Assembly: GCA_945886995.1 (NCBI GenBank)
Contig: CAMCZJ010000002.1
Coordinates: 1 to 33,152 of the forward strand
DNA length: 33,152 nucleotides
From: Asaia bogorensis
Lineage (GTDB): Bacteria > Pseudomonadota > Alphaproteobacteria > Acetobacterales > Acetobacteraceae
Reading direction: 5' to 3'
The position numbers were made by a program, and so were the translations under genes. Shown one piece after another: positions 26,677 through 33,152 of the stretch. The notes under the pieces were generated by a model. The model had not been told where the DNA came from, ran no database searches, and was given only the letters and a program-made list of their open reading frames with translations. The number at the start of each line of letters is the position of its first letter. The stretch's first letter is position 1.

Positions 26677-27663
26677 TCAGCCCAATCCCAGCCAGGTTGT
26701 CGCTGCCTGCTCTGCACCACTTGGCAGGGGCGCTGCACGATCGCCCATCCAGGCCAGGATATCGCCGGCCACCGCCGCGCCGCCCAAATCACGCAGCAAC
26801 ATGTGGTGGCCTTCCGGGTAGAAGGCCACGCGCTGCGCGGCGCCGCGCGGTAATTGGGCCAGGGCAGCGCGAATGGGCGCTTGCGGCACAAGTTCATCCT
26901 TCGCGCCATAAAGTACCAGGGCCGGGGCGGTGAAGCGTGGCAAGGCGGCGGTGGCGGCATCCATCAGATCAACCAGGCCGGCCACGGCATCCACACGGGT
27001 CTGCTTCAGCACCTTGGGGTCGCCGGACCAACGCCGCCAGGCACCCAGATTATCGGTCGGGCGGAATAGCGGCGCGCTGGAAGAAAGCGCCATCCCCGGT
27101 GCCAGCGCCACCATGACATCCAGTGTCCAGCGCATTGGCCAGCCCAGGCTTGCTCGCCCGCGCAAGGCCGGGGCAGAAAGCACGAAGCCATCGGCGAACC
27201 GCGCCTTGGACCCGGCCAGCACCAGCACCGCGCCCCCCATGCTTTCGCCCAGCATGAAAAGCGGCAGGCCGGGATGGCGCGCACGGATCAGCCCAGCGGC
27301 GGTAATGGCATCCTGCGCCAGAGTCTCATGCCCCGGCCAAACCCCGCGCGGGGTGGTGCCGCCAAAGCCACGCTGGTCATAAGCGTAAAGCGCCACCCCC
27401 GCCCCGGTGAACCAGGGCGCTGCATCCTCGGCGAAGGACCGGCCATATTCATTCATGCCATGCAAGGCGAGCATCACGGCGCGCGGAGGCCCTTCCGGCT
27501 GCCAAGCATGCAGCGGCAACCGCACGCCATCGGCCATGACCAGCGCATCATCACGCAGAGCCGGCGTGGTAACTGCTGGCCCCATGGGCGCGCGCGCTTC
27601 CGTGCAGCCGGCCAGCGCCAGGCCGGCCAGCAGCGCCCTTCGCGGCATTATGATAGGCTTCAT
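26677..27663 (-). CDS. Alpha/beta hydrolase (monoacylglycerol lipase-like lipoprotein)
   Basis: MKPIIMPRRALLAGLALAGCTEARA (lipobox), VMLALHGMNEYGRSFAEDA, MLGESMGGAVLVLAGS (GESMGG), EGHHMLLRDLGG. The longer track ORF overextends upstream. Confidence 0.9.
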   Translation of the reverse strand: MKPIIMPRRALLAGLALAGCTEARAPMGPAVTTPALRDDALVMADGVRLPLHAWQPEGPPRAVMLALHGMNEYGRSFAEDAAPWFTGAGVALYAYDQRGFGGTTPRGVWPGHETLAQDAITAAGLIRARHPGLPLFMLGESMGGAVLVLAGSKARFADGFVLSAPALRGRASLGWPMRWTLDVMVALAPGMALSSSAPLFRPTDNLGAWRRWSGDPKVLKQTRVDAVAGLVDLMDAATAALPRFTAPALVLYGAKDELVPQAPIRAALAQLPRGAAQRVAFYPEGHHMLLRDLGGAAVAGDILAWMGDRAAPLPSGAEQAATTWLGLG

Positions 27664-27756
27664 GGTCATGAGCTTCAGATAGGGTGCCGGGCAAGGCTGG
27701 TCCATCACCCCCTGCCCCGGTATGATTGGCCAGAGCACAAGCAGATGAGGACTGAG

Positions 27757-27984
27757 ATGCGCGACCAGCAAATGACCGGCTATGGCCCGAAGCCCGTGGT
27801 GGGTGTCACGCCCGAACAGCGCGTCACTGTGCAAAGCCGCAATATCCCCTGCGATGGGGAAGCGGCGAGCGGGCTCGGCCATCCGCGCATCTGGCTGCAT
27901 ATTGAAGGGCATGATGTGACCTGCCCTTATTGTTCCATCACCTATGTCCTGGCCGAAGGCGCCGGCGAGGATCATGGGCATTGA
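27757..27984 (+). CDS. Zinc-finger (zf-CHCC, NDUFS6-like) protein
   Basis: MRDQQMTGYGPKPVVGVTPEQRVTVQSRNIPCDGEAASGLGHPRIWLHIEGHDVTCPYCSITYVL; C..GHPRIWL..CPYC pattern. Start 27745 or 27757. Confidence 0.85.
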   Translation: MRDQQMTGYGPKPVVGVTPEQRVTVQSRNIPCDGEAASGLGHPRIWLHIEGHDVTCPYCSITYVLAEGAGEDHGH

Positions 27985-30850
27985 AGACAGTTCCGGCCCT
28001 GAAGCCGCACGCCCGCATGGCAACGCCTTGAGCGAGGCGATTGCGGGGGCTGAGGGCCTGCCGGAAACCAAGCCGGGCGAACGCCATCTGATTCTGGTGG
28101 ATGGTTCGGGCTATATCTTCCGCGCCTACCACGCGCTGCCGCCCATGACGCGGCCAGATGGCACGCCGGTGAATGCGGTATTCGGCTTCACCAATATGCT
28201 GTCGCAATTCCTACTGCGCCATGCGGCCAGCCATATCGCGGTGGTGTTCGATGCCGGGCGCAATACGTTTCGCAATCAGATTTACCCCAATTACAAGGCG
28301 CATCGCCCGGACCCGCCGCCGGAGCTGGTCCCGCAATTTGGCCTGATACGTGATGCGACGGATGCTTTTGGTGTCGCGCGTGTGGAACTTGAAGGGTTCG
28401 AAGCGGATGATTTGATCGCCGCCTATGCCAAGGCTTTTGAGGCGACGGGCGGGCATGTCACGATCGTTTCTTCCGACAAGGATTTGATGCAATTGATCCG
28501 CCCTGCGGTACAGATGCTCGATCCCATGAAGCAGAAGCCGCTGCGCGCGCCGGAGGTGATGGAAAAATTCGGCGTCACCCCGGATAAGGTGGTGGAAGTG
28601 CAAGCGCTGGCCGGCGATGCCACGGATAATGTGCCGGGCGTGCCGGGCATTGGCATTAAGACAGCGGCGCAATTGATCAATGAATATGGTGATCTTGAAG
28701 CGCTGCTGGCCCGCGCAAGCGAGATCAAGCAGCCTAAGCGCCGGGAAGCCTTGCTGGAAAACGCCGAAATGGCGCGAATTTCCCGCCGCCTGGTAATGCT
28801 TGATGACAATGCGCCGCTGCCGCTGGATATCGCCGCGCTGGAAGCCAAGGCGCCGGGCGATGGCAAGCTGGAAGCGTTTTTACGCACGCAGGGGTTTCGC
28901 TCCATCCTGGCGCGCATGGGCTTTGGGGAAGCTGGGCCGCTGCGCCGACCCGCCGCCGCGGTTTCCACCAGCGAAGCAGCGCCCGCGCCAGAAGGTGGCA
29001 GTATCTCCGCCCCCTTCGGCGCTTATGATTGCGTGACGGATGAAGCCACCTTAGCGCGTTGGGTGGCGCTGGCGCGCGAAGCCGGCGTTGTTGCGGTGGA
29101 TACGGAAACCGATAGCCTGGATGCGCGCCGCGCTACCATGGTTGGTTTTTCGCTGGCTATCGCGCCGGGCCGCGCCTGCTACGTGCCAATCCGCCATGGT
29201 AGCGTGGGCGATATGCTGGCCGCCCCGGCGCCGGCGCAAATTGCGCCCGAAGCGGCCTTCGCGCTGCTTCGCCCGCTTTTCACCGATGCTTCTGTGCTCA
29301 AGGTTTTTCAGCACGCGAAATATGATCTGGAAGTCATGGCGCGGGCGGAAAATGGCGGCTTTGCCGACATCAGCCCAATTGATGATACCATGATGCTGTC
29401 CTACGCCATGGAAGCTGGGCGGCATGGCCATGGCATGGATGAGCTTTCCGTACTGCATCTGGGCCATCAACCCATCACGTTTGATGAAGTGACCGGCACC
29501 GGCAAAGCCCGCCTGCCCTTCAGCGAAGTGCCGTTGGATAAAGCCACCGCCTATGCCGCCGAAGATGCGGATGTGACGCTGCGGCTCTGGCTGCTGCTGC
29601 GCCCGCGTTTGCGCGCCGATGGTGCGCTGGCGAGTTATGAACAAATCGAACGCCGCATGATCCCCGTTCTGCGCGATATGGAAGCCGCCGGCGTGAAGGT
29701 GGATGGCGCGGAGTTGGCGCGCATTGGCGAAGATTTCGCGGGGCGCCTCGCGGTACTGGAAACTTCCATTCATACGCTTGCCGGGCGCGCCTTCAATGTT
29801 GGCTCACCCAAGCAATTGGGCGAGATTCTATTTGATGAAATGGGCCTTTCGGGCGGGCGCAAGGGCAAGACCGGCGCCTATTCCACCGATGCGGCGGTGC
29901 TGGAAGAACTCAGTGTCCAGGGCGTGGAATTGGCCGGCAAAGTGCTGGAATGGCGCCAATTGGCGAAGCTGAAATCCACCTATGTTGAAGGGCTCGCCGC
30001 GCAGATCGATCCAACTGATAAGCGCGTGCATACAAGCTATCAGATGGCGATCACCTCCACCGGGCGGCTTTCGTCAACTGATCCCAATTTGCAGAATATC
30101 CCGATCCGCAGCGAAGAAGGCATGCGTATCCGCCGCGCCTTCATCGCCGAAAAAGGCCATGTGCTGCTGGCCGCGGATTACAGCCAGATTGAACTCCGCT
30201 TGCTGGCGCATTTGGCCGATGTGCCGACGCTCCGCGAAGCCTTTGCGGGTGGTGAGGATATTCACGCCCGCACTGCATCGGAAATCTTCGGCATTCCGCG
30301 CGACAAGGTGGATAAGGAAGCGCGGCGCCGCGCCAAGATGATCAATTTCGGCATTATCTACGGCATGTCGGCCTTTGGCTTGGCGACCCGCCTTGGTATT
30401 CCGCCTGGTGAGGGCCGCAGCATCATTGATGCCTATTTCGCGCAATATCCGGGCATCCGGCAGGAAATGGAGCGCCTGAAGGAAGAAGCGCGTACGCATG
30501 GTTTTGTCCGCACACCTTTCGGCCGCAAGCTTTGGATTCCGGATATCGCAACGCGCGATCCGGTGCGCCGCGCCGGCGCCGAACGCGCTGCCATCAACGC
30601 CCCCTTCCAGGGGGGCGCTGCCGAGATCATCAAACGCGCCATGGTGCGCCTGCCGCGTGCCTTGCACGATGCGGGGCTGAAGGCGCGCATGCTGCTGCAA
30701 GTGCATGATGAATTGGTGTTTGAAGTGCCGGAGGCTGAGGTTGAAGCGACCTCCGCCATCGTGCGGGAAATCATGGAATCGGTTGCGACTCTCCGCGTGC
30801 CGCTATCGGTGGATATCGGGCAGGGCAATTCCTGGGCAGAGGCGCATTGA
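27974..30850 (+). CDS. polA: DNA polymerase I
   Basis: 5'-3' exo (LILVDGSGYIFRAYHALPPM), 3'-5' exo (VVAVDTETDSLDARRATMVGFS), pol motifs (LLAADYSQIELRLLAHLADV, AKMINFGIIYGMSAFGLA, LLQVHDELVFEVPE). Confidence 0.98.
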   Translation: MGIEDSSGPEAARPHGNALSEAIAGAEGLPETKPGERHLILVDGSGYIFRAYHALPPMTRPDGTPVNAVFGFTNMLSQFLLRHAASHIAVVFDAGRNTFRNQIYPNYKAHRPDPPPELVPQFGLIRDATDAFGVARVELEGFEADDLIAAYAKAFEATGGHVTIVSSDKDLMQLIRPAVQMLDPMKQKPLRAPEVMEKFGVTPDKVVEVQALAGDATDNVPGVPGIGIKTAAQLINEYGDLEALLARASEIKQPKRREALLENAEMARISRRLVMLDDNAPLPLDIAALEAKAPGDGKLEAFLRTQGFRSILARMGFGEAGPLRRPAAAVSTSEAAPAPEGGSISAPFGAYDCVTDEATLARWVALAREAGVVAVDTETDSLDARRATMVGFSLAIAPGRACYVPIRHGSVGDMLAAPAPAQIAPEAAFALLRPLFTDASVLKVFQHAKYDLEVMARAENGGFADISPIDDTMMLSYAMEAGRHGHGMDELSVLHLGHQPITFDEVTGTGKARLPFSEVPLDKATAYAAEDADVTLRLWLLLRPRLRADGALASYEQIERRMIPVLRDMEAAGVKVDGAELARIGEDFAGRLAVLETSIHTLAGRAFNVGSPKQLGEILFDEMGLSGGRKGKTGAYSTDAAVLEELSVQGVELAGKVLEWRQLAKLKSTYVEGLAAQIDPTDKRVHTSYQMAITSTGRLSSTDPNLQNIPIRSEEGMRIRRAFIAEKGHVLLAADYSQIELRLLAHLADVPTLREAFAGGEDIHARTASEIFGIPRDKVDKEARRRAKMINFGIIYGMSAFGLATRLGIPPGEGRSIIDAYFAQYPGIRQEMERLKEEARTHGFVRTPFGRKLWIPDIATRDPVRRAGAERAAINAPFQGGAAEIIKRAMVRLPRALHDAGLKARMLLQVHDELVFEVPEAEVEATSAIVREIMESVATLRVPLSVDIGQGNSWAEAH

Positions 30851-30852
30851 AC

Positions 30853-32073
30853 ATGGCCGCGGGGTGGAGTGCCGCTGAGAAAACCACGCTGGCGCAAATC
30901 TGTGCCGCGCATTTCGTCAGCCATTTGCACATCCTGATCCTGCCGCCACTTTTTCCGCTGCTGCGGGAATCGCTCGATGTTTCTTATATTGAACTCGGCT
31001 TGGCGCTGACCGTGTTCAATATTGTCTCCGCCTTCACCCAGGCGCCGATGGGCTTTGTGGTGGACCGTATCGGCCCACGCAAAATGCTGGCGGCAGCGCT
31101 GATGTTTGGCGGTTCGGCCTTTATCCTGCTTGGGCTTTTTCCAAGCTGGCCCATGCTGATAGTGGCCGCCGCCATGGCTGGGCTTGCCAATAGCGTCTAT
31201 CACCCGGCGGATTACGCGGTGCTGGGTTCCGATATCAGCGAAGGCCGTGTGGGCCGCGCCTTTTCGCTGCATACCGCATGCGGTTTTTTGGGGGGCGCCA
31301 TCGCCCCCGCCTTCATGCTGGGTGTTGCGGCACTCGGTGGCATGTCCTCCGCGATGATTGCCGGCGGTTTGGTTGGCCCGCTGGTCGCGATACCACTGAT
31401 ATTCGCCGCGCGGCGCGATGCGGCCAAACCCCGCCCGGCAACAGCAACGCAGCGCGCAGCGGAAGCGGGCGGCGTGCGCCGCGTGCTGACCCCGGCGGTG
31501 ATGGCGATGATGGTATTCTTCATCATGCTGGCACTTGCCAATGGCGGCATTCATAGCTTCTCGGTCGCTGCCTGGGTGGCGCAGGGCATGACCTTGGAAC
31601 TCGCGAATGGGGCTTTGACCGGGTATCTGTTCGCGAGCGCGATTGGCGTTCTGATGGGCGGCTATATCGCGGATTGGACCAAGCGCCATGGGCTGGTGGC
31701 GACTTTTGGTTTCATCGCCGCCGCATCCATCATGCTGCTGATCGGCAATGGCGTTTTTCAGGGCTATGCGCTGGTGGCAGCCATGATTTCATCCGGGCTG
31801 CTGACGGGCATGATCATGCCATCGCGGGATATGCTGGTACGCGCTGCGGCGCCGCCAGGGCAAGCAGGGGCGGTGTTCGGCATTGTGTCCACCGGCTTCA
31901 ATATTGGCGGCATGGTGGGGCCACCGCTATTTGGCTGGCTGCTGGAAGCGGGCGAACCACGGCTGATCTTCATCACCAGCGCGGGCTTCATGTTGCTGAC
32001 GGCGGTAATGGCGATTGGGCAGGAATGGCGGCTGGCACGGCGCCGCCGTGCCGCAATGACCGCGGCGGAATGA
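30853..32073 (+). CDS. MFS transporter
   Basis: About 12 hydrophobic segments; GFVVDRIGPRKMLAAALMFGGSAF (MFS motif A-like). ATG 30853 preferred over TTG 30847. Confidence 0.92.
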   Translation: MAAGWSAAEKTTLAQICAAHFVSHLHILILPPLFPLLRESLDVSYIELGLALTVFNIVSAFTQAPMGFVVDRIGPRKMLAAALMFGGSAFILLGLFPSWPMLIVAAAMAGLANSVYHPADYAVLGSDISEGRVGRAFSLHTACGFLGGAIAPAFMLGVAALGGMSSAMIAGGLVGPLVAIPLIFAARRDAAKPRPATATQRAAEAGGVRRVLTPAVMAMMVFFIMLALANGGIHSFSVAAWVAQGMTLELANGALTGYLFASAIGVLMGGYIADWTKRHGLVATFGFIAAASIMLLIGNGVFQGYALVAAMISSGLLTGMIMPSRDMLVRAAAPPGQAGAVFGIVSTGFNIGGMVGPPLFGWLLEAGEPRLIFITSAGFMLLTAVMAIGQEWRLARRRRAAMTAAE

Positions 32074-32997
32074 TCAGGCTTTGAAGTAAGCGAGCAACAC
32101 AGAAAGTGTTGCAATCGAAATCAGTGTGGAAAGCAGCACCGTGGCGCCAGAAGCGCCCACGCCGGTTTCATAGCGCCGAGCCAACAGAAACGCATTGGCA
32201 CCTGTCGGCAGCGCTGAGACTACCACCGCCACCGCCGTTTCCAAGGGCGAAAGCCCAAGCGCCAGACAAGCGCCCCAGGCCAGCGCGGGCATCAGGGCAA
32301 GCTTCAGGAAACTGGCAAAGCCAACCTCCGCCCGCGCACCAGCCAGCGAAAATCCCGCAAGCGATCCGCCAAGGCAAAACAGAGCAAGCGGTGGCCCTGC
32401 GGCGCCGAGCAATTCCAAGACGCGCCGCATGGGTGCCGGGACGGGAATGCCAAGCGCTTGCCACACGAAGGCAAGGAATACTGCCATCACAATCGGGTGG
32501 CGCAGCACACCTAGCAAGGTGGCGCGTAAAACGCGCGAGAGTGGCGCCTGGCTATGCAGCCCAATCTCCGCCACCACGGTTGCGACACTCAACAGCACCA
32601 TGGAATGCAGCGCCAGAATCGCCAGCAATATGGTCAGCCCCGCCTGACCGAAAGCTGCCGTGATCAGCGGAATACCCAGCATAACAGTGTTGCCGAAGCT
32701 GGCATTCAGCGCGAATAGCCCCGCCGCACCAATCCCCTGCCGCAACCTTGCGCGGCCCAACCACAGCGCAATGCCGTAAATCAGCATGGAGGCAATGAAA
32801 AACGCGAATGCCGCCGGCCCGCCGCCCTCATGGCCAGAAGTGCCGCCATTGAACAACAAACAGGGTGAGGCGATGGAGAAGGTGAAGAAATTCAGCCCGC
32901 GAAACCCGCCATCATCCACAAAACGCCAGCGCGAAGCCGCATAGCCCAGCGCGATAATCGCAAAAACCGGCAGGACAATGCCAAGAACGATACTCAC
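32074..32997 (-). CDS. AEC family (auxin efflux carrier-like) transporter
   Basis: GTG start; MSIVLGIVLPVFAIIALGYAASR...NASFGNTVMLGIPLITAAFG...LPTGANAFLLARRYETGVGASGATVLLSTLISIATLSVLLAYF. Confidence 0.92.
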   Translation of the reverse strand: MSIVLGIVLPVFAIIALGYAASRWRFVDDGGFRGLNFFTFSIASPCLLFNGGTSGHEGGGPAAFAFFIASMLIYGIALWLGRARLRQGIGAAGLFALNASFGNTVMLGIPLITAAFGQAGLTILLAILALHSMVLLSVATVVAEIGLHSQAPLSRVLRATLLGVLRHPIVMAVFLAFVWQALGIPVPAPMRRVLELLGAAGPPLALFCLGGSLAGFSLAGARAEVGFASFLKLALMPALAWGACLALGLSPLETAVAVVVSALPTGANAFLLARRYETGVGASGATVLLSTLISIATLSVLLAYFKA

Positions 32998-33152
32998 GCG
33001 CCAAGCAAGCCCTTGATGAAGCCCGCCATGCCTGGCTGGCGCGCGCGTGTGCTGCGTGCGGCATGCAACACGGCGCGTGCCGTCGCCACCGTGGCCGCAA
33101 AATCCTGATTGATCAGCACATGGTCGAATTCATCCCAATGGGCGATTTCTTC
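32994..33152 (-). CDS. gmk: Guanylate kinase, C-terminal part (runs off right edge)
   Basis: Manual translation: EEIAHWDEFDHVLINQDFAATVATARAVLHAARSTRARQPGMAGFIKGLLGA*. Stop overlaps the GTG start of the AEC gene (GTGA). Confidence 0.75.
   Translation of the reverse strand, partial: EEIAHWDEFDHVLINQDFAATVATARAVLHAARSTRARQPGMAGFIKGLLGA

Noticed and set aside
30433-31689. 418-aa minus-strand ORF across polA and the MFS gene
   Set aside because: Spans two well-supported plus-strand genes; no recognisable domain.
32071-32076. Back-to-back stops TGATCA of the convergent MFS and AEC genes as a special site
   Set aside because: Simple compact convergent packing; a similar 1-nt gap occurs at 15968/15970.
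1-33152. CRISPR arrays, tRNA/rRNA genes, transposases, phage genes
   Set aside because: None recognised on reading; no regularly spaced direct repeats were seen. A formal tool scan (tRNAscan-SE, CRISPR finder, ISfinder) would be needed to exclude them fully.

Overview
This 33 kb, GC-rich window looks like an alphaproteobacterial chromosome segment, probably Rhodospirillales/Acetobacteraceae-like (an inference from gene content and codon style; no search was run). Most of it is ordinary: a PpiC-type PPIase fragment, secA, a flagellin block (flaF-flbT-fla1-fla2), efp, an Ldh2-family dehydrogenase, a cold-shock gene, a RidA-family gene, hemW, a SirB1-type protein, a LutA-like protein, a TIGR02117/FAS1/OmpA/JmjC gene set, olsB, mucR, a TusA-like gene, a GMC oxidoreductase, a HIT protein, an alpha/beta hydrolase, a zf-CHCC protein, polA, an MFS transporter, an AEC transporter and the gmk C-terminus. 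Points worth a second look: (1) upstream of a GNAT-argC pair, a promoter-like element leads directly into an unannotated 31-codon Arg/Cys-rich ORF (7 Arg codons), followed by an intrinsic terminator and a ribosome-binding site, which is the layout of a ribosome-mediated attenuator; (2) the two tandem flagellin genes share three sequence elements at exactly the same distances from their start codons, including a CtrA-box-like TTAA-N7-TAAAC; (3) a dTDP-3-amino-3,6-dideoxyhexose cluster (FdtA/FdtB-like) has an LpxA-like acyltransferase in the place where an FdtC-type acetyltransferase would be expected; (4) a five-run G-quadruplex motif lies between that cluster and a divergent JmjC gene; (5) an 18-bp-stem palindrome follows the cold-shock gene. 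No CRISPR array, tRNA, rRNA or transposase was recognised.
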